This document shows, in pieces, positions 19,848 to 32,100 of a stretch of 64,000 bases of DNA. Within the stretch, counting starts at the first letter, position 1; every line of letters starts with the position of its first letter. The stretch lies in contig OZ026524.1 in assembly GCA_964019695.1 (NCBI GenBank), positions 24,263,656 through 24,327,655 on the forward strand. The letters are read 5' to 3'. The position numbers and the translations under genes were made by a program. The notes under the pieces are model-generated. The model searched no databases. It saw only the letters and a program-made list of their open reading frames with translations, and had not been told where the DNA came from. Origin of the DNA: Loripinus fragilis (lineage: Eukaryota > Mollusca > Bivalvia > Lucinida > Lucinidae).

Positions 19848-21408
19848 TTTTTATGCCCCCAAAGGAACTTTGGGAGGCATATAGTAATCACACTGTCCGT
19901 CCGTCCCGCTTTCGTGTCCGGTCCATATCTCCTATATTCTTTGAGGTAGGAATTCCAAATTTGGTGTGTTGATACATTTTGGGATGGCGGAGTGTCGCGT
20001 ACCCTTTTTTTGGGTCACTATGACCTTGACCTTTGACCTAGTTTTTAGAATAATCGTGTCCGGAGCATATCTCTTATATTATTTGAGGTAGGAATCTCAA
20101 ATTTGTTGTGTGGATGCATCTTGGGATGACGAAGTGTCGCGTACCATAATTGGGTCACTGTGACCTTGAACTTGACCACTGACCTAGTTTCTAGAAACTG
20201 CATTGAGTTTGGTGCATATCTCCTATATTCTTTGAGATAGGAATTCCAAATTTGGTGTGTAAATGCATCTTGGGATGACGGGGTGTCACATACCATTTTT
20301 GGGTCACTGTGACCTTGACCTCTGACCTAGTTTTAAGAATTATTGTGTCCGGAGCATATCTCTTATATTCTTTGAGTTAGGAATTCCAAATTTAGAGTGT
20401 GGATGCATCTTGGGATAGCAGAGTGTCATGTTTCATTTTCGGGTCACTGTGACTTTGACCTCTGACCTAGTTTTTAGAATAATCATGTCCCGAGCATATC
20501 TCTAATATTATTTGAGGTAGGAATCTCAAATTTGGTGTGTGGATGCATCTTGGGATGACGAAGTGTTGCGTACCATTACTGGGTCACTGTGACCTTGACC
20601 TCTGACCTAGTTTTTAGAAACTGCATTGAGTCTGGTGCATATCACCTTTATTCTTTGAGATAGGAATTCCAAATTTGGTGTGTAAATGCATCTTGGGATG
20701 GCGGGGTGTCACATACTATTTTTGGGTCACTGTGACCGTGACCTCTGACCTAGTTTTAAGAATTATTGTGTCCGGTCCATATCTCTTATATTCTTTGAGT
20801 TAGGAATTCCAAATTTAGTGTGTGGATGCTTCTTGGGATAGCGGAGTGTCATGTACCATTTTCGGATCACTGTGACCTTGACCTAGTTTTTAGAATAATC
20901 ATGTCCAGAGCATATCTCATATTATTTCAGGTAGGAATCTCAAATTCGGTGTGTGGATGTATCTTGGGATGACTAAGTGTTGCGTACCATAATTAAGTCA
21001 CTGTTACCTTGAACTTGACCTCTGACCTAGTTTCTTGAAAATGGTGCATATCTCCTGTATTCTTTGAAATAGGAATTCAAATTTGGTATGTAAATGCATC
21101 TTGGGATGCCTGAATGTCACAAACCATTTTTACGTTATTGTGACCTTGACCTCTGACCTAGTTTTAAGAATAATTGTGTCCAGAGCATATCTCCTATATT
21201 ATTTGATGTAGGAATCCCAAATTTGGGGTGGTGATACCTCTTGGGATGGCGGAGTGGTGCATACCATTTTGAGTCACTTTGACCATGACGTTGACTTCTG
21301 GCCTCATTTCTAGATTTTTTGTGCTATATTACAGCTAACTTTCCTCAAATGTGTCTTATGCTAGACCAATTCCTTTGGGGGCATTCGTCACATGTTTGTG
21401 ACATTTCA
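19848..21408 (-). mobile_element. composite ~141-bp array element (copy 2, reversed)
   Basis: Starts 'ttatgcccccaaaggaactt' and 'ctgtccgtccgtccc' and ends 'ttcctttgggggcattcgtc'. Contains about ten reversed ~141-bp units (gggtcactgtgaccttgacc, tctgacctag, gagcatatctc). It is inverted relative to copy 1, 3-5 kb away. Confidence 0.85.
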
Positions 21409-21702
21409 TGTTCAGATTATCTAAACACAATAGATCATTTTAACTTTAAATTATCCATGTTTGCAGCCATCCTGCAAGTTTTAAAATTTGAATTTCAAAA
21501 GTTCAGGATTTTGGAAACTTTGATCTTTCACCCATGTTGTCATACAGTGTTATCAATTAATGTTATGTCTGGTGTCCATAGAAATGGACTGTTATAAATG
21601 AATATAGTGATATAAAGGGACACTTTTAAAAAGGAGTTATAGGAAAATGACCATTTTATGGTCATTTTCCTATAAATCCTTTGTAAAATTCCATGGTAAA
21701 AA

Positions 21703-21892
21703 GGGAGCGCAGTGGCTCAGTGGTAGAGTGCTAGACTCAAAATCGAGAGGCCGCAGGTTCGAGCCTCACTGTGTTGTGTCCTTGAGCAAGACACATTAAT
21801 CCTAGCTTAGTACTGGTTCAACACAGGAAGACCTGTCCCTACATAACTGAAAGATTGTTGATGGGATGTAAAAAATTTAGTCAAACAAAACC
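21703..21892 (+). repeat. tRNA-derived SINE
   Basis: gggagcgcagtggctcagtg, gccgcaggttcgagcctcac, cttagtactggttcaacac, gttgatgggatgtaaa. Same family as 5648, with a small deletion in the 'caccg.cactg' segment. Confidence 0.85.
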
Positions 21893-22139
21893 ATTGTAAA
21901 AAATATGGGAGCCACTGCAGTACTGTGTTATATAAAAATTCATGAAATAATGAGGTGTGTTATAAAGGGACCACACTGTATTGTGGTTTTAAATTAATAA
22001 TAAGTGAAATGAAAGGATGAAAAAATGCAGGATAACAAAATATGTAACAGTTTTTTGAATGTTACACTCAAAATTATAAACACTGGTCAGATGACTATCT
22101 CAGTCAATGTACACTGAAACCTTGCCCCAAGGTTATAAA

Positions 22140-22345
22140 ACTTATTTCATGCTCAACTCAGCTGAGCACGAAATTTATCCTGCTCATAAATGTTAAAATG
22201 TCAGCAATTGTTTGCATTTTAAAATTTATAACCATGATAAATACAACATCTTAGAGACTTAGAGCAAGTAACATCTTCATTTGACAGTATTTTAGTTTTT
22301 ATGAGCAGTTGAAATTTCGTGCTCAGTTGAGTTGAGAATGAAAAA
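22140..22345. repeat. palindromic MITE, 'gctcataaatgtt' family
   Basis: Same arms as 17160-17365: 'catgctcaactcagctgagc' left and 'gctcagttgagttgagaat' right, with 'tcctgctcataaatgttaa' inside. Confidence 0.7.
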
Positions 22346-22482
22346 AGTTTTATAATCTCGAGGCCAGTTTACAGCATTTCTCATAACGTATTGCATCATG
22401 CCTCATAGAGAAAGAGATAAAAGCACACAGAAAAGATCTTTATTGTTGACAAAAGTATGTTCTATGTTTGAGGCAAATAAGT

Positions 22483-23348
22483 CTTGATATATATACTTAA
22501 ACGCAAAAGTTTTGCAACCGTTTAATATCTGTGTTTTCTTCAGTATGGTCAAAGTTAGAATATTTATATAATCATATTTTATGCTCCTGCACAATGTGAA
22601 ATGATTTACCATTAATCGGTTTTGATCGTACTCTTCATTCTGACGTTATAATGACGTCATTGTTTTTCAACAATTTACGCCTAGCATAAAGATTGTTATC
22701 TCGATTTGTAAACAAACGGTGCAATGTGATAGCCAGACATCGTATCTGACGGAAAACATTTTAAGGTTTAACAATTAACGTTTATCAACGCTCAAAGTTG
22801 CTGCGTTTCTTTGTTAACGTCAACCAATTTATCAAAATTGTTCATTTTATTCCGTTATGTCGCGCGATACTTCTGTCTTCTATGCAATGTGTTGAAGGCT
22901 TTCATTTGTGACATTAAAAACTCGATTATTGATATTCAGTTGTGCTAATACAGTCAATTACGTCAAACATTGAAGGCTTTGCGTTGACGTAACGAACGCT
23001 ACCAAATGCATAAAATAACCTGCTTTGATTTGTCTGCCCTTCTGTTTTTTGAAAACAGATAACGGTTAAACACCTTTTCCGAAAAAAATTGTAAGGTGGT
23101 GAAACACTGTAACTCGATAAAATGTAAGGTATTGTAACTCTGTGAATTTTCAAATTTGGGTTGCCTTTCATTTCTTGTTGAAGATCGGCAGTCATAAGTC
23201 TCACTGGTCTGATTTTCATGTTTTTTGGATGGCAAATCATTGGACTTGTTAATCACAACATAATGGAGTAAAACATTTGGCTCAGAAAGAAGGAAATATC
23301 ATTTTAGTAAGAGTTGCGAAACTTTTGCGTTTAAGTATATATATCAAG
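22483..23348. mobile_element. 866-bp mariner-like element with 36-bp inverted ends
   Basis: The two ends, starting CTTGATATATATACTTAAAC, are inverted for 36 bp with a single mismatch (GTTTTGCAAC versus GTTTCGCAAC). The TA-rich ends and size suggest Tc1/mariner. On the minus strand a weak stretch (IRPVRLMTADLQQEMKGNP) hints at a helix-turn-helix remnant. No DDE catalytic domain is left, so it is non-autonomous. Confidence 0.7.
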
Positions 23349-23589
23349 TCAGGTGAAGAACATTCAGCCTTCTGTCTGCACTCATTTCTTGTCCTTTAAA
23401 TGGATAGACCCACATGAATGGCACAATATCATTTGCTTTGTAACATATTTATAGTCATGAAAAATAGCAATTAGTGGGTTGGGGTGAGAAAGGGATCCCT
23501 CGTGTATTACATACAAATTGGGATATAACCGTAAAGATTTCAGGCATTTGGCCAATTCTGTTTTTATTCTATGGTGTATATATGAGCTG

Positions 23590-23780
23590 CCATTTGTGAT
23601 TTCCAACAATGTGGCATTTTGACAGGTGTAGACTCAAGACGAGCCTTTGCAGCTGCCTTTTAAGCTTAGAAACTCCAAATTATGTTCAGTCAGTAGCTTA
23701 ACAGTCAAAGAATATTCAAGCGATTAGCAAAGGCTCTTTTCTGGTTGCACATACCACATTGTTGAAAATCTCATTTTGAG
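23590..23780. repeat. 'caacaatgtggcattttgac' MITE, partial
   Basis: Shares 'caacaatgtggcattttgac', 'cttttaagcttagaaactcc', 'tcagtcagtagct' and 'tattcaagcg' with copies at 51045-51275, 60600-60830 and 62290-62560. It ends 'cacataccacattgttgaaa', the mirror of the start. Confidence 0.75.
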
Positions 23781-24140
23781 GCTCATATAATCATTCCCTA
23801 TGAAATTCAAAAATACCAAGTAGATTAAAACAGTGAAGACCCTGACTATCTGGCTAACCTAGCTGCTCTGGGTCTGCTCTTTGTTCAAAAATGTTTTATT
23901 ACATGCATATAGGCTTAATAAGGTGAATAAGATATTCCCAGTATATGCAGTTAAGTATTCTGGTCTATATTCATTCTTACAAAGTGCTATGATTTTAAAA
24001 ATATCTAGAAATGATTATAAACTTATGAAATGTGACCTAATGAGCATTATTTATTCTTTTCACCCCTTTCATGCTGATGGAATCTTCCGTTTCATCTGGT
24101 ACACAAGTCTCTAGTTAAGAATGCACAATCAACTATTGTT

Positions 24141-24320
24141 TTTCTTATTTCTCAACCCAAACATATGTTGTGGGTACTCAAAAGAACCGTCTCAAGGAGA
24201 CAGTTCTTTTACGCACCTAAAACATATGTTAAAACGGATGGGTAAGAAAATATTTACACTTTTACACACAAAAATTTTATTTATCTAGCCCTATGTGGTA
24301 CAATAGAGTTTGGATGGTGG
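24141..24320. repeat. palindromic MITE, 'gtctcaatgagac' family
   Basis: Hairpin aaaagaaccgtctc / gagacagttctttt between 'caaacatatgttgtgggtac' and 'cctaaaacatatgtt'. Related hairpins: 2301, 6855, 48505, 49930, 55458 and a decayed one at 58290. Confidence 0.75.
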
Positions 24321-24469
24321 TCTATTAAAAGAACTTATTCATGCCTTGCTGTTTAAGTAAGAAATAAGAAATTTAACTTTCAAATATGCTCTTTTATCTG
24401 GAGGCCTGTGAGCCTGTCAAAATCAATCTGGGAGATGTCTTAGATCCAGCAGGGGACAAAAATATTTCA

Positions 24470-24865
24470 ATATTATACCTGCAGGACAAGTGACTTACAA
24501 TTTTCACTTGTCCTGCAAACACAAACACATGTACCTGTCCTTTAAAAGCTTATACAATAAAGAACATAAGGGATTAATATGTAATATGACTTATAAAGTT
24601 CCTTATATCACTGTTAAAATGATATTTACCCGATCAAATTCATAACTGCATCCCATTTACTGACAAAAGATTTCACAGTCAATACTTATAAAATGCTAGT
24701 TTCATCCTCACATTTTAGGGTGAAACTAGAAAGGACGAGTAATTCTTCCCAAAGCACTCGTCTTGTAGGATGAGTGCTTTGGAAAGAATTACTCGTCCTT
24801 TCTAAATTTCACTTGTAATTACGGGTGGACGAGTGGAATTTTTGTCCCGTCCAGTTTTACATTGT
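24470..24865. repeat. hairpin-rich repeat
   Basis: 'caggacaagtgacttacaat' pairs with 'cacttgtcctgca' at about 24481-24520. A long imperfect hairpin spans about 24731-24803 (aaggacgagtaattcttccc against ggaaagaattactcgtcctt). Probably a foldback MITE. Confidence 0.6.
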
Positions 24866-25194
24866 TTAAGGCCAATCTCTCCCACTATATAATGTAAATA
24901 AATTTTTCTCCAATATGTTTCATAAACATAGAATAACGATATATAAATAGAGCACATTAAAAAGTCAATGACAACAACAATATCACAGGTATTTGGTATA
25001 AAGCAGAATAATTAAGTGTAATGCACATTGGCCACTGCATACTAGAAATGGCGCCAGCTGAGGATGAAATTATGGTACTTATCGCATGGGCGAGTAGCTC
25101 AGGCTCAGTCAAGCCTGCACAGTTGTGCGGTCTCTACAGAACTTACACGGCTAGCATACACAAAATATGGAAGTCCATTACAGCCATCCAAAAA

Positions 25195-25310
25195 AATAGA
25201 ATTCTAGCCCCTCTTGTTTGTGTTGATGCTTTAGTCCCAGTCAACAATTTTACAGTCATGTCCGGACAATTTCCTGTCCTCCTGGGTAGAAACCAGTACT
25301 AAGCAGTGGA
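25195..25310 (-). repeat. SINE body fragment, reversed
   Basis: 'tcccagtcaacaattttaca' to 'tgggtagaaaccagtactaa' is the reversed tail of the tRNA SINE (compare 44325-44400). The tRNA head is missing. Confidence 0.6.
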
Positions 25311-25394
25311 ATAAAAAGGTCTGGCCTGATCTGGGTCCAAACTGCAGAGGTTATCAGCAGACAACACTGACAGGTAAAGATTTAATCTTTCTTT

Positions 25395-25712
25395 TGTTTG
25401 TTTGGTTTGATGCTTAACATCCCAGCCAACAGCTATGGTCATGTCCGGCCCATCAGTTCACCTAACCACACTTTTTTCATGCCAAGCTTGACAAAGCAGT
25501 TACCCAGTACTTCATGCACACACTTAAGCTTTTTACTGACAACAAACCTTGAATCAGCCAAAGGGTGGATATTGGCGGTAGAAATTATTTCATGATCAAA
25601 CTCCACTAAAGTATGGGACGGGTTTGGGATCGAACATGCGCCACTGGATCTGCAGTCAGACACGTATCTGCAGATAGACACGCTACCAACTGTGCTACAG
25701 AGCCCGGTCTTT
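25395..25712 (-). repeat. second tRNA-derived SINE family, reversed, with head
   Basis: Read reversed: accgggctctgtagcacagt tggtagcgtgtc (A-box-like) ... gttcgatcccaaacc (B-box-like), then a body with 'gtggttaggtgaactga' and 'gacatgaccatagctgttgg'. A headless copy is at 48950-49205. The ~65-residue frames on either strand are not genes. Confidence 0.7.
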
Positions 25713-26062
25713 AACCTTTGTATATTAGTGACTACTAAATGCATACTTTGGACAACAGTGAAGACCCAGATGAAATGCCGCATAAAGCATCATTTCATCA
25801 GGGTCTACACTATTTGCCAAGCTAAAATGATCTTACGACGAAGAAATACAATAAATTTTAATTTGGAAATTATGACTGGTGTCCTGTGACCCCTAAAATA
25901 TACAATGGACCATTCCATTGGATCAAACCAGAAGGAAGGGACCATTAGTACATAAATGGTAAAAGAAAAAACTTAAAACACATCTGCTCAGTACCATTAT
26001 CTCATTACTGGCCCAAATATCTTGTGAAAAGTCAGATAATTTTTTTCGATTGTAGCTAAGTA

Positions 26063-26123
26063 CTAGCTATCTTCATCAGCATTGTCATCTTCTTCAACAC
26101 TTTCTTCTTTCAATCTTTGCCTT
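26063..26123 (-). CDS. rubcn: rubcn terminal exon
   Basis: On the minus strand the acceptor ttcattattgtttcag precedes A AGG CAA AGA..., encoding RRQRLKEESVEEDDNADEDS and TAG. The first base completes the Arg codon from the previous exon. The short acidic tail matches the acidic C-terminus of animal Rubicon in kind, not in exact sequence. Confidence 0.88.
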
Positions 26124-29100
26124 CTGAAACAATAATGAAAAAAATGTATCCTAAGACGTGGTGTCTGGGAGTGATATAAAACCATGTAATGAAATTGATA
26201 AACGACTAGTGACAAGCCCATAACAATGTTGTGTATATTTGTCAAAATCTTTTCACACAAAAAATTTGATTAAAAATTAAATTAAGTGTCATACGAGATA
26301 TGCTTCCAAGCAATATATAAATAATTATCAAATACATTTTGGGGCAATAAATGCAGTTTTATTGACATTTGAAGCAAAAAAATCTATAAATTTAATTTCA
26401 AAATTTTTGGGGTGCCTTAATATACATGCTATAAAAATCAATAAGCAGTATTCTTAGATGACCCCCACTGTTTCTGCGGCCTACGCCAATGTTTTTTATT
26501 ATATAAACTCAATATTTTCCAATCCTGAACTTTTTTGATAAAAATATGACATTTTGAAAAATGACATTTTGATATGCTCTTGCTGGGCTACCGTAGAAAG
26601 TTGACTGCTCTGGTTTTATGCAAGTCGATTGAGTCTGCTATACAGGGGTTTCAGATACACCATAGAATTACCTTTGCATCCATACAAAATCCAGCTGTAT
26701 ACCTTTCGGGTGCAAGCATTTTTCCTGCCTTAGTTCCCCCAACTTTATGGCAAAAATTCATAAAAAAATTACTCAGCATGCAAAGATATAAGAAATTTAC
26801 AGGCACTTAGTGATAGTATACTTTTAACAGTAACTTAGAAACACCCTATTTGAGTCAGGGCTAGGGGAAGTTATCTCTTTAAAAGCATGTATGCAGACCA
26901 GACTGCGCAGTTATAAAATCATTTTCAAACTTAACTCAACTGCATGCCATTTCAACTGCTCACAAAAGGTAAAATGGTGAAAGATAAAGACTCTAAACTC
27001 TAAGATATTGTCTATACACTCAGACATAAGTTAAGCATCACCCAAACATTATTTCAGAGACATTTTTCGCATACAAATTTCTTCAGAAGAACTACCAGTT
27101 TGTAATATTATGTTACCCTTGTCTTCCTTTGGTCTGCTGAACATATCAGAATGCCATTTTGTCATTTAGCTGAATTTCTACGGTGTCCTGTATACACCAA
27201 CCCCTATTTTGGGGGTGTACACTTAAAAAGTGTCACAGCTAACCCAAAATGCTTACTTTGAATTCAAATAAAGGCAGAAGTAATCTAGACTTTTTTAAAA
27301 ATAATGTCAAACTGATTTTGTCAAACTCTAGGTTTCATGTCAGTTATAGAGGATCAATGTGAAAGTTAATCACGTGTTTGTAATTTTTGCATTATCACCA
27401 AATAACAAGCCATTCTTTACACTTCCATAACTTTTATTTTTTTAGAGATATGAATCTAAAATTTTCAGACAGAATTTGTCTTTGATATTGTAACAATGTG
27501 ACACTAACACTTTACATGTCAAAGTGTTTTCAATATATCATAATGGGCTAGAGAATATGGACATTTTTAGGGGTAAGTGTGCATTAACCATGCCTGGTTG
27601 TTTACCTTTGTGATAACTGAATCAAAATTTTGCTGTAAATTGTCACCACTTTATCTATTTCAATAAATAAAACAAGAAAATATTCATGACTGGAAAGCTT
27701 CCTTCGTTTTCTAGGAAACTATTGAGGCGATGCTTAACTTATGTCTGACTGTATATATCCTGCTATAAATAAATATTTGAACATTTATGAGCACTATAAA
27801 TTTCATGCTCAGTTGGGTTGAGCAAGAAAAAAGTTTTATAACCCTGGGGGCCTGGGTTTAGACTCAGTGTCTTTAACGTTACCTTGCCTCTATTCTGGAA
27901 CATTTTGGACATTTATGTGGCACAAAACACTTCTTATGAAAGCATGTTTTACATCCTGAAAAAATAAGAAAGCAAAGAATACATTATAATATAAGCATTT
28001 TACACACACATTCAGATACCTCTTATCTTAAATAGTAACAACTCTTGGACCATTTTACAATCTAATGTGATATGTAAACAGTACAGATGGGATAAAAAAT
28101 AGAGTAAACACTAATAAGGCTGCTTCTTCATGATCAGTCTGATCTGGATTTATTATTCTGTTCCCTAACCTATATAAATATTGTACAGGGCATTCAATTT
28201 GCCTATAATTTAATAAATTCAGCTTTATGTTGTCATTTCATTTATGTAAAAACTCCAGTTCTATCAGTGTATGCCGAATCCGTTTAAGTTCTACCTTATA
28301 ATTAACTACTCTTTATCTCCCTTATTTCACCATATATGAGCTTGGTGGCCATCTAAAATGGGTAAATTTACCAAATATGGGCACAGAGGCCATCTTAGTT
28401 GGGTCAATTCATCAAATATGGGCATGAAGGCCATCTAATTCATAGTTGGGTAAATTCACCAAATATGGGCATGAAGACCATCTTTGTCCGGTATTTCACC
28501 AAATATGGGCATGAAGGCCATCTAAAATGGGTAAATTCACCAAATACGGGCATGGAAGCCATCTTAGTTGGGTAAATTCACCAAATATGGTCATGAAGAC
28601 CATCTTAGTTGGGTCAATTCACCGAATATGAGAATGAAGGCCATCTTAGTTGGGTCAATTCACCAAATATGGGCATGAAGGCCATCTTAGTTGAGTAAAT
28701 TCACCAAATACAGGCATGGAGGCCATCTTAGTTTGGTCAATTAACCAAATATGGGCATGAATGCCATCTTAGTTGGGTAAATTCACCAAATATGGGCACA
28801 AAGACCATCTTAGCTGGGTCAATTAACCGAATATGGGAATGAAGGCCATGTTAGTTGGGGGAATTCACCTAAGTGGGCATGGAAGCCATCTTAGTTGGGA
28901 AAATTCACCAAATAAGGGCATGGAGGCCATCTTAGTTGGGTCAATTTACCAAATATGGGCATGAAGGCCATCTTAGTTGGATTAATTCTTGAAACTAGAA
29001 GACCTGAAGGTCCTGAAGCGCTCACCTGATCTCCTTAACTCTTCGCTGCCAATGTCGCCTTTTGGCGAACAATGGCAGAGAGCCAATGTCGCCATAATGC

Positions 29101-32100
29101 GACTTGGACATGTGGCTTGTTTCAGTGATGTGTATTACCCTATTTTGCGACATATCGTTGCAAACAAGGGAGATAACCTAAACAGAGGACCTGTTTTTGG
29201 CAAACAAACCAGGAAATGGCAAAAAAAATCGTAAAAAATGTTGTTGTTTTTATGCCCCCAAAGGAACTTTGGGAGGCATATAGTAATCGCACTGTCCGTC
29301 CGTCCGTCCGTGTGTCCGTCCGTGTATCCGCATATCTCCTATCTTCTTTGAGGTAGGAATTCCAAATTTGGTGTGTGGATGCATCTTGGGATGACGGAGT
29401 GTCACGTAACATTTTCGGGTCACTGTGACCTTGACCTCTGACTTAGTTTTTAGAATAATCCTGTTCGGAGCATATCTCTTATATTATTTGAGGTAGGGAT
29501 TTCAAATTTGGTGTGTGGATGCATCTTGGGATGACGAAGTGTCGCGTACCATAATTGGGTCACTGTGACCTTGAACTTGACCTCTGACTAGTTTCTAGAA
29601 ACTGCATTGAGTCTGGTGCATATCTCCTATATTCTATGAGATAGGAATTCCAAATTTGGTGTGTAAATGCATCTTGGGATGGCGGAGTGTCACATACCAT
29701 TTTCGGGTCACTGTGACCTTGACCTTGAACTCTGACCTAGTTATTAGAATAATCGTGTCCGGAGCATATATCTAATAATATTTGAGCTAGGAATCTCAAA
29801 TTTGGTGTGATGATGCATCTTGAGATGACAAAGTGTCATGTACCATAATTGGGTCACTGTGATCTTGAACCTTACCTATGACCTAGTTTTTATAATTATC
29901 GTGTCCGGAGCATATCTCTTATATTATTTGAGGTAGGAATCTCAAATTTGGTGTGTGAATGCATCTCGGGATGGGGAAGTGTCGCATACCATAATTGGGT
30001 CACTGTGACCTTGAACTTGACCTCTGACCAAATTTCTAGAAACTGCATTGTGCCTGGTGTATATCTCCTATATTCTTTTAGATAGGAATTCCAAATTTGG
30101 TGTCCAAATGCATCTTGAGATGATGGAGTGTCACACATACCATTTTGGGTCACTGTGACCTTGACCTCTGACCTAGTTTTAAGAATTTTTGTGTTCGGAG
30201 CATATCTCTTATATTCTTGGAGGTAGGAATTCCAAATTTGGAGTGTATATGCATCTTGGGATGGTGGAGTCTCACATATTATTTTCTGGCCACTGTGACC
30301 TTGACCTCTGACCTAGTTTTAATAATAATTGTGTCAGGAGCATATCTCTTATATTATTTGAGAAGGGAATCCCAAATTTGGTGTGTGAATGCATCTTGGG
30401 ATGGTTGAGTGTCTTGTACCATTTTCGGTCACTGTGGCCTTGACCTCTGACCTAGTTTTAATAATAATTGTGTCAGGAGCATATCTCTTTTATTATTTGA
30501 GATAGGAATCCCAAATTTGGTGTGTGAATGCATCTTGGGGTGGTGGAATGACTTGTACCATTTACAGGTCACTGTGACCTTGACCTCTGGCCTAGTTTTT
30601 AGAAAAATCATGTCCAGAGCATATCTCTTATATTATTAAAGGTAGGAATCCCAAATTTGGTGGGTGGATGCAACTTTAGATGGTGGAGTGTCACATACGA
30701 TTTTTGGGTCACTTTGACCTTGACCTCTGACCTAATTTGTAGAATAATGGTGTCCAGAACATATCTCTTATATTATTTGGGAATCCCAAATTTGCTGTAT
30801 GGATACATCTTTAGATGCTGATGTGTAGCGCACCATTTTTAGGTCACTGTGATCTTGACCTATGACCTAGTTTCTAGAATAATTGTGACTGGAGAATATC
30901 TCCTATATTATTTGATGTAGGAATCCCAAATTTGGTGTGTTGATTCCTCTTGGGATGGGGGAGTGGTGCGTACCATTTTGGGTCACTTTGACCTTGACAT
31001 TGACTTCTGGGCTCATTTCTAGGTTTATCGTGTCTGGAGCATATCTCCTAGATTACTGCTAACTTTCCTCAAATCTGTCTTATGCTTGACCAATTCCTTT
31101 GGGGGCATTCGTCACGTGACTGTGACATTTCTTGTTTAAATTTTAAAGCGAGTTAAATCAATTTTACCGAAAATTGTGGCTGAATGGCTGCTGCCAGCTT
31201 CACCATAGATGAGGTATGATAATGGAAATAATCAATTCCGTGATATTAGTGATATGAAATATGCTATTTGGAGGATTTAAATTGCATAAGGAAAACAACT
31301 ACTTACAAACAAGTAGCCAAATGGGCAACGATCGCTCACCATGGAGCCAGCATAATGTTTGGAGACACCATAATATACGATGCTCAAAGGCAGATAACTC
31401 TGAACTTGAAACAGTGACCAGGAATTAATTCAAAAACATAAGATATTATGCCAGTTCTAGTTATCTGCAAGTATTAAAAAGATCTGAATAAAAATTGCTT
31501 TGGAAAGCTGGTGAAAGTGTAGTTTTCAGATACTCAAGGGCAGCTAACTCCGTAGTCAGTTATGGGATCTGACCAAAATTCAAACTCATCCATACTTTTA
31601 TGTATGTCCTGGTAACCTACAGGGATGAAGAAAATCAAATGAAAATGAAGATGCTAGCATGGTCACAACATTATATAGTTATATTTTAGATGCTCAAGGG
31701 CAGCTGACTCTGTAGCTGGTGGATGGGTGTGGAGGAAAATAAAACTCATTCAAACTTTTATTGAAGTCCTTGTTACCTACAAATGAGGAAGATCCATTCA
31801 AAATGATGGTACTAGAGTGGTCACAACAGATCTCCCATTGTAAGTCTATGCAGATTTTTTATGATGCTCAAGGGAAGTTCACAGTCTAAAGTTGGTTCTA
31901 CTTTAATTTAAACTCATTCAAGCTTTTATGGTTGTCCTTGTTACCTGCAAGAATGAAGAAGATCCAATCAAAAATGAAGGAGCTAGAGTGGTCACAACAT
32001 TATTCATTAATTTTTAAGATGCTCAAGGGGAGCTAACTCCAAAATAAAAGTATGTGATGGGATCTTGCGAAATTCAAACTAATCAAAGCTTTAATAGTTG

